From Clostridium sp. CAG:451 (GTDB taxonomy: Bacteria > Bacillota_I > Bacilli_A > RF39 > UBA660), in assembly GCA_000438295.1 (NCBI GenBank), contig FR901078.1, positions 1 to 39,835 on the forward strand: a stretch of DNA of 39,835 nt, read 5' to 3'. The position numbers and the translations under genes were made by a program. This document shows positions 17,693 through 24,943 of the stretch, piece after piece. How positions within the stretch are numbered: position 1 is the stretch's first letter; each line of letters begins with the position of its first letter. The notes beneath the pieces were generated by a model that worked only from the letters and a program-made list of their open reading frames with translations, was not told where the DNA came from and did no database searches.

Positions 17693-17820
17693 TAATAAGG
17701 GAGTAGTTGGCATGTTAGAATCTAGCATGTAATAAAGTCAACATCATGATTTTTATCTGGCTTTATTATAGACAATGAGACTTGTTTGCAAGATATAGAA
17801 AGCAGACTAAGTCTCTTTTT
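17693..17820 (+). promoter_or_regulatory. yybP-ykoY (Mn2+) riboswitch with terminator
   Basis: The aptamer shows GGGAGTAG (17699-17706), then stem CATGTTA/TAGCATG. Next comes stem TAATAAAG/CTTTATTA enclosing TCAACATCATG and ATCTGG, and finally TTTGCAAGA (17784-17792). These match the two conserved loops and helix layout of the Mn2+-sensing yybP-ykoY class. The 3' part GAGACTT-GTTTGC (17777-17789) pairs with GCAGAC-T-AAGTCTC (17802-17815), followed by T5, making an intrinsic terminator that contains the aptamer loop. Binding of Mn2+ would prevent this hairpin and turn on the downstream transporter. Confidence 0.82.
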
Positions 17821-17845
17821 ATATCAGAAAAGAAAGGAGTAGAAG

Positions 17846-18796
17846 ATGATATTTTTAGAAATTTTATTATTAGTTGTAGGATTTGTTTTATTAGTTAAAG
17901 GAGCAGATGCTTTTGTAGATGGATGTAGTAATGTTGCTAAAGCTCTTGGTATACCTAGTCTTATCATTGGTTTAACAATTGTAGCTTTTGGTACTAGTGC
18001 ACCGGAGTTGGCTGTTAGTTTAATTGCTTCGTTTAAAGAAAATAGTGCTATATCAGTTGGTAATGTAGTAGGTTCTAATATTTGTAATATGTTATTGGTA
18101 CTTGGTGCTACTAGTTTATTTGCTACTTTAAATTGTAAAAGAAAGCTAGTTACAAGAGATTTTGTTTACTTATTTCTATCTTATGTTGCTTTATTTATAA
18201 TAAGTGTAGGTACTTATATAGAAAGTGGTAAAGTTGGAGTGATTAATAGAGTAAATGGTTTATTACTTGTTTGTTTTCTAGGAATTTATATGTATTCTTT
18301 ACTAGGTGATGCTAAAGGTAATATGAAAAAAGAAGAAAACTCTAGAGAAAAAGTGACTTTCAAGGAAATACTATTTATTATCATAGGACTAATTGCAATA
18401 GTAGGTGGTGGGGAGTTAGTTGTTAATAGTGCTACTGCTATTGCTAAAATAATTGGTATAAGTGATAGTGTTATTGCTCTTACAGTAGTAGCTGTTGGAA
18501 CATCACTTCCAGAATTAGTAACTAGTGTCGTAGCTGCTAAAAAAGGTGAGGATGATATTGCTATTGGAAATGTAATTGGTTCTAATATCTTTAATATTCT
18601 TATGATTTTAGGCTTTTCTTCAATAGTTAATCCATTAACAATAAGTTATAATTCTTTGATTGATATGATAGTAATGGTTATAGCAGGTATCTTAGTATAT
18701 GGATTTGTTTTAAAGGATCAAAAGATTACTAAAACTAGAGGAATATTTATGTTGATATTATACTTTTCCTATGTAGGCTATTTATTAGTTAGATAA
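17846..18796 (+). CDS. Ca2+/cation antiporter (CaCA family, YrbG-like)
   Basis: 316 aa with about ten membrane segments in two inverted halves. Each half carries the CaCA alpha repeat: TIVAFGTSAPELAVSL with GNVVGSNICNML, and TVVAVGTSLPELVTSV with GNVIGSNIFNIL. The acidic and Asn residues of these repeats bind the cation. Family members exchange Ca2+ (or other divalent ions) for Na+, K+ or H+. The upstream yybP-ykoY riboswitch suggests that in this host the relevant substrate includes Mn2+, making it a manganese/calcium exporter. AAAGGAG precedes the start; a single-gene unit. Confidence 0.92.
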   Translation: MIFLEILLLVVGFVLLVKGADAFVDGCSNVAKALGIPSLIIGLTIVAFGTSAPELAVSLIASFKENSAISVGNVVGSNICNMLLVLGATSLFATLNCKRKLVTRDFVYLFLSYVALFIISVGTYIESGKVGVINRVNGLLLVCFLGIYMYSLLGDAKGNMKKEENSREKVTFKEILFIIIGLIAIVGGGELVVNSATAIAKIIGISDSVIALTVVAVGTSLPELVTSVVAAKKGEDDIAIGNVIGSNIFNILMILGFSSIVNPLTISYNSLIDMIVMVIAGILVYGFVLKDQKITKTRGIFMLILYFSYVGYLLVR

Positions 18797-18823
18797 TGGT
18801 TGCGATAAACCATTATCTTTTTT
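18792..18823 (+). terminator. Intrinsic terminator of the antiporter gene
   Basis: GATAATGGTT (18792-18801) pairs with AACCATTATC (18808-18817), followed by T6. The stem overlaps the stop codon. Confidence 0.85.
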
Positions 18824-18956
18824 GTCTTGATTGAAAAAAATTAATTGTATAACATTGAAATTATAGATGGGTATTGTAAGTAATTAGAATTTTATATGGT
18901 CTTTTCAGGAAAAAATTTAATTTACTGTTTATCATAATTATGGGAGGAATGTAATT

Positions 18957-19730
18957 ATGAATTATGAAATTGATGGATATCAAAATGAAAACGAATTTGT
19001 TAGGAGTTTAAATAGAAAGAAATTTTCTTCTTTATTACCTAATTTTCAGGATTTACTTCTTAATCTTTATGGAAATCTTGATAATGACAATGTGGTTTAC
19101 TGTAGAAAGGATTATGAAAAGAAAAAGTTTGATATTGAGATAATTGTAAATGGTATTATTAAGAGAATTAGTATCAAAAAAGGTATTAATAATTCAGTCC
19201 ATGCCGAAGGAATTTCTAGCTTTATTCATTTTCTAATTGATTCAAATGTATCTAGAGAAGCTGTTATAGAATATTTACGTTATCATTATGCCGATGGAAC
19301 GCAAAACGGTAGAGGAATTAACAGAATAAGTGGACATGAGTATAAAGAACAACATCAAGATAAAATAGATTATATTAATGAACAAATTAATAATCCATAT
19401 GTTTTAAGAAGAGCTATCAATAGATTTGTTTTACAAGGTAAAAATTCAGCTATTAAAGTAGATGGTATTATTTATGGTACAGTTAATGATTTTCTATTTA
19501 TTTCTAGTGATGATGTTATGAATATCTTGATGTCAAAACAAAATATTTACTCAACTGGGGTACATTTTGGAAATTTATTTTGTCAACCGATGACTAGAAA
19601 TCTAAATTATAATCCGAAATATGAGAAAAAAAGATTCTGTGTACAAATTAAATGGTATAGTATATTTGATGATATTATGGAAATTAAAAATAAAAATATA
19701 TTAGATAATATAGAAAATACTTCTAGATAA
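18957..19730 (+). CDS. Putative PD-(D/E)xK-fold protein, unknown function
   Basis: 257 aa behind GGGAGG. The segment FDIEIIVNGIIKRISIKKG (~57-75) has the beta-hairpin with an acidic residue followed by S-I-K expected of a PD-(D/E)xK nuclease core. A following VHAEGISSF and a conserved-looking GTQNGRGINR may belong to the active site. I cannot name the family. It lies at the left edge of the island and its 3' end faces a minus-strand copy of the structured RNA. A stand-alone restriction or anti-phage nuclease is possible. Confidence 0.5.
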   Translation: MNYEIDGYQNENEFVRSLNRKKFSSLLPNFQDLLLNLYGNLDNDNVVYCRKDYEKKKFDIEIIVNGIIKRISIKKGINNSVHAEGISSFIHFLIDSNVSREAVIEYLRYHYADGTQNGRGINRISGHEYKEQHQDKIDYINEQINNPYVLRRAINRFVLQGKNSAIKVDGIIYGTVNDFLFISSDDVMNILMSKQNIYSTGVHFGNLFCQPMTRNLNYNPKYEKKRFCVQIKWYSIFDDIMEIKNKNILDNIENTSR

Positions 19731-19769
19731 ATTTATACTAACGTCGTTATTATATAACTGTTTATCAGT

Positions 19770-19841
19770 GAACTTCCAAGCTAACTACGGGAGGTTAAAC
19801 ACAAAAAAACCAATTCATTACTGAATCAGTTGTTATTTTAA
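19770..19841. repeat. 72-bp repeat, copy 1
   Basis: Identical over 72 bases to 24765-24836. It spans the terminator of the structured RNA and about 33 bases beyond it. Confidence 0.95.
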
Positions 19842-19903
19842 TGGAGCTGGTGTCGTAGATATCTACAACTCTTTCTCTAGTGATATGATAAATATCACTC
19901 ACT
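19803..19903 (-). ncRNA. Structured RNA / leader, copy 1
   Basis: On the minus strand an extended -10 TGCTATATT (19910-19918) sets a start near 19903. It is followed by hairpin 1 (AGTGATA/TATCACT, 19879-19899), hairpin 2 (GTTGTAG/CTACGAC, 19852-19869) and AGCTCCATT. A terminator stem around AATTCA/TGAATC runs into T7 (19803-19809). No minus-strand gene follows, so this copy is either a stand-alone small RNA or an orphan leader. Read-through would run antisense to the PD-(D/E)xK-like gene. Confidence 0.5.
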
Positions 19904-19946
19904 ACTAACAATATAGCATATTTTTAGAGAATAATAAACATAATTA

Positions 19947-19975
19947 TAAACAAATATGTAAAAATCTGGTATAAT
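19947..19975 (+). promoter_or_regulatory. Promoter of the CBASS operon
   Basis: TAAACA (19947-19952), 17-base spacer, TATAAT (19970-19975) preceded by TGG as an extended -10. The predicted start is near 19982. Confidence 0.65.
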
Positions 19976-19984
19976 CATAATAGC

Positions 19985-20009
19985 GAATATCTTATGATAT
20001 TCTTTTTTT
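19985..20009 (+). terminator. Promoter-proximal terminator in the CBASS leader
   Basis: GAATATC (19985-19991) and GATATTC (19996-20002) pair around TTAT and are followed by T7. The stem begins about 3 bases after the predicted transcription start and ends 20 bases before the first gene, so most transcripts should stop before the operon unless antitermination occurs. Confidence 0.65.
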
Positions 20010-20029
20010 ATTTATAAGGAGGTTAAAAA

Positions 20030-20980
20030 ATGTTTTCAAAAAAGTTTTTAGAAACAGGATTTGTATTTTTAACAGCTGGAATTATTTCTCCACAAGATGT
20101 TATATTATTAATTATTTGTAAAATATTTGATATTAATGTTGGCGAATATAATATACATATATGTTTAATAATTGGAATTTTATTAATTGTTGTTGGCTTA
20201 ATTATGTATTATAAGGAGTCAAAAGAAAATCATACTTTATCAATTATAGGATTAGATAATATGAACTATATTACCAAAATAAAAAATCCACTTACTATTA
20301 ATATAATTAATGATTGTAAAAATATTAAAAAAAGTAATTCTAAATTAATAATATCTAGTTATGTAAAAAATATTAAAGAAAAAATTAGTAATTATATTTC
20401 ATACAAAATTTCATATTTTGGCGTTGCACCTTTGCCTTTTATCGCTATAGCAGGAAAATATTATAGAAAAGTAAATATTGTAAATCATTATGAATACCAC
20501 CAAAAGGATGATAAAATTTTGCCATTAAAGACAAAAAAATTGTTTTTTAATGAAAAACTAAAATGTGAACAAAAAAACAATAATAGTAAGATTGCAGTTA
20601 TTACTATAGAAACAACAACTAGAATTAATGATGAAGATTTAAAACAATTTAGAAATACTAATGTTTTTAGGTTTTACCTAGAAGATGCTAGAACAAATGC
20701 CATTACTTATGAAAAACAGCTAGAAGAATATTCAGAAACAATTGCAGATACTATTTATAAGATTAGCAAAACAGATATTGAAAAAATTTATATATTAGGT
20801 GCATGTCAAAGTTCTTTAGTTTTTGAAGTGTTTAGGAGATTAAATGATAATAGAATTAAAGAAATAATTGTTTGCAATTACAAGGCTAAATCAAAAAATA
20901 AATACAACTGGGGAATTAGCATTTACAATGAAAATGATAATGAAAAATATGTAGAATTAGGAAGTGATATATGTGGATAA
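20030..20980 (+). CDS. cap14: CBASS effector: 2TM-SAVED protein (Cap14-like)
   Basis: 316 aa behind AAGGAGG. Two N-terminal membrane segments (about 10-30 and 42-62) are followed by a linker and a SAVED domain (~130-310). Recognisable SAVED features are YFGVAPLPFIAIAGKYY, NHYEYHQ, KIAVITIETTTRINDEDL, YILGACQSSLVFEVFRRL and a final NYKAKSKNKYNWGISIY. SAVED domains bind cyclic oligonucleotides made by CD-NTases. In the 2TM-SAVED (Cap14) class this is thought to disrupt the inner membrane and abort infection. The next gene is the matching CD-NTase, overlapping by 8 bases from its likely start. Confidence 0.88.
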   Translation: MFSKKFLETGFVFLTAGIISPQDVILLIICKIFDINVGEYNIHICLIIGILLIVVGLIMYYKESKENHTLSIIGLDNMNYITKIKNPLTINIINDCKNIKKSNSKLIISSYVKNIKEKISNYISYKISYFGVAPLPFIAIAGKYYRKVNIVNHYEYHQKDDKILPLKTKKLFFNEKLKCEQKNNNSKIAVITIETTTRINDEDLKQFRNTNVFRFYLEDARTNAITYEKQLEEYSETIADTIYKISKTDIEKIYILGACQSSLVFEVFRRLNDNRIKEIIVCNYKAKSKNKYNWGISIYNENDNEKYVELGSDICG

Positions 20981-22322
20981 AATTAAAAATCTAATGAATA
21001 ATTTTTACTATAATGAAGTTATACTATCAAATGATAAAGTTACTGAGTTACGTGAAAAGAAGAATATAAATATAACTAGGTTAAAAGATGGAATAAATAA
21101 ATATAATAAAGATAATAATACCGATTATAAATTATACGAAAATTTAGAACAAGGAAGTATCGCTATGTCTACTGCAATTGAGCCTGAATATGATGACTTT
21201 GATATAGATGTTGCGATAATATTTGAAAAAGAGAAAATACCCTCATCTACTGATGAAATGAAGGACTTAATAATAGATTTTTTAAGACCATATAATTATT
21301 ATTTTAAAGAAAATCCAAAAAAGAAAAACAACTGTATAAGGATTGAATACCAAGATAATTATCATATAGATTTTGCTGTTTATAGAGTTTCAAACGATTA
21401 TTATGAACATTGTGGTTTGAATTGGACAGAAAGGGACCCTAGAAGTATAAATAATTGGTTTCATGAACAAAACAATTTGTATGATGACAAACTAAGAAAA
21501 ATCACACGATTGATAAAGTATTTTTCTAAGACTAGAAAAGACTGGGATATATGTGGTGGTTTTATAATAACTATCCTTGTAAATGAGGCATTAGCAAATA
21601 TAACGTTAAATGTAGATATAGATAAATTATTGCTAGATGTAATAAAATCTATTTCCAATAGGATTAATTTTAATACTTCTGTTAAAAATCCTACTAATAA
21701 TCAGGAATTGATAAATGATGATAAAAACAAAAAAAGATTAAAAAACTTAAAAGAAAAATTGGATGAACATATTAGTGATATTGAAAATGCTTATTTAAAT
21801 AATGATGAGGAAGATGTAAAAAGAAAATGGAATAAGTTTTTTAAAACGGATTATTTTACAACCGACTCTCAACAAAGAAGTAGATGTGAAGACAATGAAA
21901 TGTTTATCGAAAATATATATAGTATTGATAAATTAATGCCAATAAAGTTTGAAATAAAATGCCAAAGATATATTTCAAAAGATAACTTTAAAAACTCTAC
22001 ATATGTTAATTGCTTTGATAATCAAAAATTTAGTATAACTCAAAATAAAGATGAAAAATTATGCTTTTCGATAGATACAACTATTCCTAAACCATATATT
22101 TTGTTATGGAAAATTAAAAATAATGGTAATTATGCCATAGAAAATAATAGTTTACGTGGAGAAATATACTATGGTAATAATTTAAACTCTTTTGCAGATG
22201 ATCCACAAAGTTTTAAACGATTTGAAAGTATTTCGTTTAAAGGAAATCATTATGTAGAATGTTATTTAATCAAAGATAATAAGTGTATTGCTAAATCACG
22301 ATTTAATGTTAATATTCAATAA
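20973..22322 (+). CDS. CBASS CD-NTase (cyclic oligonucleotide synthase)
   Basis: 449 aa from GTG 20973, placed 10 bases after AGGA; a GTG at 20964 is too close to it. The nucleotidyltransferase core shows QGSIAMST (Ser ~62), the metal ligands D77 and D79 in DDFDIDVAIIF, and D133 in YHIDFAVYR. The last ~130 residues (from PIKFEIKCQRYI to the end) resemble the AGS-C beta-rich sensor domain that follows SMODS-type synthases. The enzyme would make a cyclic di- or trinucleotide during infection to activate the SAVED effector. No Cap2/Cap3 or HORMA genes follow, so this is a minimal (type I) CBASS. Confidence 0.9.
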   Translation: MDKIKNLMNNFYYNEVILSNDKVTELREKKNINITRLKDGINKYNKDNNTDYKLYENLEQGSIAMSTAIEPEYDDFDIDVAIIFEKEKIPSSTDEMKDLIIDFLRPYNYYFKENPKKKNNCIRIEYQDNYHIDFAVYRVSNDYYEHCGLNWTERDPRSINNWFHEQNNLYDDKLRKITRLIKYFSKTRKDWDICGGFIITILVNEALANITLNVDIDKLLLDVIKSISNRINFNTSVKNPTNNQELINDDKNKKRLKNLKEKLDEHISDIENAYLNNDEEDVKRKWNKFFKTDYFTTDSQQRSRCEDNEMFIENIYSIDKLMPIKFEIKCQRYISKDNFKNSTYVNCFDNQKFSITQNKDEKLCFSIDTTIPKPYILLWKIKNNGNYAIENNSLRGEIYYGNNLNSFADDPQSFKRFESISFKGNHYVECYLIKDNKCIAKSRFNVNIQ

Positions 22323-22347
22323 ATAAGTATATATAATTATTAAATTT

Positions 22348-22356
22348 TGTTATAAT
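22348..22356 (+). promoter_or_regulatory. Extended -10 promoter
   Basis: TGTTATAAT, about 15 bases before GGGAGG. It separates the next two genes from the CBASS operon. Confidence 0.55.
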
Positions 22357-22381
22357 AGTATTAGTTTTTAGGGAGGTTTGT

Positions 22382-22990
22382 ATGACTTTAGAAGAAAAAG
22401 CAAAATTTATAGAAAAAAGTAAAGAGGAAAACTATTTGTTTATCTCACCTAGAATTATTCAAGGTGGTGCAACATTAGTTGGTAGTTATGAAACATTGGA
22501 ATTATATGAAAGTATGGGTGAAAATACAAAAAAATTTGCTGAAAAAGAAATTGTTAATTTAATTTCAAGTGCTAACTATAATGATAAAGAAGCAAAAGAT
22601 TATTTAAATTTTAATTTAATCTTTTGTGGAGATTTTGATGATTTACCAAATGATATTGGTAGTCCAATCGATTTTATAATGAAAAATAAGAAAAGAATAG
22701 TTGCAGTATATAGATATGTAAAGAGTACTGAACAAAGAGAGTTTTTTGTTGGCTTTGCTCAATCAGAAACAATTTATAACTATGGTTACTTATATTTAAG
22801 TTTAACAAAATTATTAGAAGAGTTTGAAAAAAATGATGTTAAATATGAAATAGATACTACTGTAGATAGATTTGCACCTGCTATGTATAGAGATGACACA
22901 GCTACTAGATTTGTGATTAGTTATAGTCCTGAAAAAGAAATCGAAAGCGAAAAAGGACATCAATTAAATAAAGTAAGAAAAGAGGTATAA
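22382..22990 (+). CDS. Unknown soluble protein in the island
   Basis: 202 aa with no signal peptide or membrane segment. Two mixed alpha/beta halves are visible; notable phrases are ISPRIIQGGATLVGSYETLE, FCGDFDDLPNDIGSPIDF and RFAPAMYRDDTATRFVISY. I recognise no family. It has its own promoter and is followed after 2 bases by another unknown gene, so the two form a separate operon after CBASS. They may be cargo of the decayed element. Confidence 0.55.
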   Translation: MTLEEKAKFIEKSKEENYLFISPRIIQGGATLVGSYETLELYESMGENTKKFAEKEIVNLISSANYNDKEAKDYLNFNLIFCGDFDDLPNDIGSPIDFIMKNKKRIVAVYRYVKSTEQREFFVGFAQSETIYNYGYLYLSLTKLLEEFEKNDVKYEIDTTVDRFAPAMYRDDTATRFVISYSPEKEIESEKGHQLNKVRKEV

Positions 22991-22992
22991 AT

Positions 22993-23574
22993 ATGACTAA
23001 AAAGTATTCACAAGAAGAATTAGACCAAATTCTTTTATCAAAGAAATTAAACGAATTTTATTTAGCAATAATAGAAAATAGACAAGAACTTTTAACTGAT
23101 GAAGAATATGAAGAAATTTCAAGAAGAGATAAAACTATTTATGGCGATAATAAAGATGAAGTTGAGGATTTATTTAAGAAAGTTGAAACCGATGAACGTT
23201 TAAAAGGTTTTGCTCCTGATTTAATGAGAGTTATGTTTAGTTTAGCACAAGTAAGACATTTAGCAATTTTAACAATGGTTGATGATGATGTTTATGATAT
23301 AGGAAGTGCTAAGTTTGAAGATTTAAAAAGAAATAAAATTATACGTTTTGATAATTTAACAACTCTTTATGATGAATCTAATGCTAGAGTAAGATATTTT
23401 ACACCGGAAGAAGAACCACAATTAACACAAAGAACTGTTCTAGTAGATTTAGATGATGAATCAATTATTCAAGCATATGAAAATGCACATATTCATCAAG
23501 AAGAAAGTGAAGATTTAACAAACGATTTCTTTACTGAAGTTAAAGGCAAACCATATACTTTAAAAAGAAAATAA
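22993..23574 (+). CDS. Unknown acidic soluble protein
   Basis: 193 aa, acidic and largely helical at the start (SQEELDQILLSKKLNEFY), with a middle helix GFAPDLMRVMFSLAQVRHLA and an acidic C-terminal third. No recognised domain. Encoded 2 bases after the previous gene and followed by a strong bidirectional terminator. Probably acts with its upstream neighbour. Confidence 0.55.
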   Translation: MTKKYSQEELDQILLSKKLNEFYLAIIENRQELLTDEEYEEISRRDKTIYGDNKDEVEDLFKKVETDERLKGFAPDLMRVMFSLAQVRHLAILTMVDDDVYDIGSAKFEDLKRNKIIRFDNLTTLYDESNARVRYFTPEEEPQLTQRTVLVDLDDESIIQAYENAHIHQEESEDLTNDFFTEVKGKPYTLKRK

Positions 23575-23580
23575 TGATAA

Positions 23581-23618
23581 AAAGATGATTACATTTCAAT
23601 TTCGTAATCATCTTTTTC
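23581..23618. terminator. Bidirectional intrinsic terminator
   Basis: AAAGATGATTAC (23581-23592) and GTAATCATCTTT (23604-23615) form a 12-bp perfect stem followed by TTCTTTG. On the minus strand this stem also encodes KDDY of a relaxase-like tail ending at 23589. Confidence 0.85.
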
Positions 23619-24229
23619 TTTGTCTTTATCTTTATTGTTTTTCTTATTCCAGATATAATACCTTTAATTTCTTTATGCTGTTTAATTATGTCAATATTTT
23701 CCTTTGAAAATGGTAATAACAAAGATAGTTGATTATTTGTTTTTCTATAATAATAACTTCATAATGGTGAAACATCTTCTGCAAAAAACCAAGATTCAAT
23801 TTCTTTCTTATCTCCAAAATCATTTATAATATGCTCTTTATATTCAGGAATATTGTCTATATGAGATAATAAGACTTTTCTAAAATTATTATAGTATTGA
23901 CTTAGACTACTATTATTTTTAATTTGGTCATGAATTATTATTTCACCTTTATCTTTTAAATGAGAATTTATCTCTTTTTGCATTTTTTGCTCAATTATAT
24001 TATTTTGAATTTTAAAATTACTTCCTTTTCTAGTATTTTTATAAATATTAAATTCAAAATGTTCTATTGCAACTATTTTATTATCATATATTGATAGAAT
24101 ATCAGGTCTTTCATAATTACCCATATTTTGAAATAATTTATTAACTTCCTCTTGATTAAAATCAGAATAAGCAATTGCTGTTCCATCTCTAGATAAATAT
24201 TTATTAACAATCTTTTGTAATTCGTTCAT
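23589..24229 (-). pseudogene. Broken gene: in-frame TGA and a downstream frameshift
   Basis: The first open segment (24229-23759, 156 aa) carries RPDILSIYDNKIVAIEHFEF, a possible nuclease-fold core lacking a clear catalytic Lys. It ends WFFAEDVSPL-TGA. The same frame continues as SYYYRKTNNQLSLLLPFSKE for ~45 codons, as if TGA replaced a TGG or sense codon. Near 23665 a one-base shift at an A run is needed to enter the frame WNKKNNKDKDKEKDDYEIEM, which stops at 23589. That tail resembles the MobV relaxase tail (NNKNNIKEKDDFEL) elsewhere in the island. This is either a decayed fusion or two abutting remnants. The 156-aa part could still be made, behind AAAGGATGTG. Confidence 0.5.
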
Positions 24230-24250
24230 TTTTTAACACATCCTTTCTTC

Positions 24251-24303
24251 AAAAAAAGAAGAGATAAAAGCAATAGATATTCAAACTACTACCTTTATCT
24301 CTT
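24251..24303 (-). terminator. Promoter-proximal terminator before the broken gene
   Basis: On the minus strand AAGAGATAAA (24303-24294) pairs with TTTATCTCTT (24268-24259), then C and T7 (24257-24251). It lies about 20 bases before the gene start and downstream of AT-rich promoter-like sequence near 24400. Confidence 0.55.
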
Positions 24304-24344
24304 TAACTTTCTATTATAAAAATATATTTTTTTATCTTTCTTCC

Positions 24345-24400
24345 CATAATGCATAACCCCCATTAATACATTTAGGTATATCTCTTTCAGTTGCTATATA
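24345..24400. other. Remnant of an oriT-like region
   Basis: TGCATAACCCCC then TTTAGGTATATCT parallels ATATAACCCCCTAGGTAT beside the MobV gene (31850-31870). The inverted repeat found there is lost here, and no relaxase gene follows. It supports a second, decayed copy of the mobilization module. Confidence 0.35.
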
Positions 24401-24442
24401 TAATAGTATTTTTGTCTTAAAAAGTCAATAGTTAGTGAAATA

Positions 24443-24724
24443 TCAGGCATTTAGCAGATTCTTAATATAATCTTCAAGTTCCACAATTTGAATCTTTTTA
24501 TTTAGACTACCAACAGAAATATCAGTAGAATAATTAAATGCTAGAAAAGTAGTATCTTTAACAATAATCTTATGTGGTTCTATGTAAGATAAATTAGTCT
24601 TATCAATTTTTCTAATACTACCATTTATAATAGTAGGTTTGATATGACAAAACTCACATATAAATTCTAATCGTTGTTTAAGATTACTTTCTATTTCTAA
24701 CTCTTGTGTAATAATCTTAATCAC
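24443..24724 (-). CDS. Small CxxC protein, paralogue 1
   Basis: 93 aa from GTG 24724. This start gives the same spacing from AAGGATGGTG as the other minus-strand genes of the island; an upstream ATG at 24736 lies within that site. It is clearly homologous to the 90-aa protein at 34156-34428: both have FICxFCxxKP, INGSIRKIxKTN, YIEPxKIIxK and TTFLAFN. One CxxC pair might bind metal with other ligands. In the element with the intact recombinase a helix-turn-helix gene precedes the paralogue, but here that gene is missing and the structured RNA sits directly upstream. Unknown function; probably element maintenance or regulation. Confidence 0.65.
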   Translation of the reverse strand: MIKIITQELEIESNLKQRLEFICEFCHIKPTIINGSIRKIDKTNLSYIEPHKIIVKDTTFLAFNYSTDISVGSLNKKIQIVELEDYIKNLLNA

Positions 24725-24764
24725 TACAAACACCATCCTTTCTTTTAAGGATGACTTTTTAATA

Positions 24765-24836
24765 GAACTTCCAAGCTAACTACGGGAGGTTAAACACAAA
24801 AAAACCAATTCATTACTGAATCAGTTGTTATTTTAA
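24765..24836. repeat. 72-bp repeat, copy 2
   Basis: Identical to 19770-19841, then diverging after a 1-base indel. It covers the terminator end of the structured RNA. Confidence 0.95.
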
Positions 24837-24903
24837 ATGGAGCCGTAGTTGAGTAATTACACAACTTTTTCTCACATGGGGATGCTATATAAATCATCCA
24901 TCT
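24798..24903 (-). ncRNA. Structured RNA / leader, copy 2
   Basis: The minus-strand promoter is TTGTTC, 17 bases and extended -10 TGTTATAAT (24910-24918). Hairpin 1 is GGATG/CATCC (24880-24899), hairpin 2 is GTTG...CAAC (24848-24865), then GGCTCCATT and a terminator into T7 (24798-24804). The RNA would end about 75 bases before the small CxxC gene. It is therefore an attenuating leader or a small RNA that only occasionally reads through. Confidence 0.55.
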
Positions 24904-24943
24904 ATAAGCATTATAACATATTCTTTTATTTTGAACAATATTT

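Noticed and set aside
23540..23722. 60-aa minus-strand frame as an independent gene
   Set aside because: It is the in-frame continuation of the broken gene and runs through a bidirectional terminator; no start site of its own.
23759..23761. TGA read as Trp (alternative genetic code)
   Set aside because: TGA ends intact genes elsewhere (for example at 12511) and Trp is encoded by TGG throughout.
24765..24860. Antiterminator pairing of AACTACGG with CCGTAGTT in RNA copy 2
   Set aside because: The 8-base match is perfect in copy 2, but copy 1 lacks the upstream half while keeping the downstream half, and copy 3 lacks both, so it is not a family feature.
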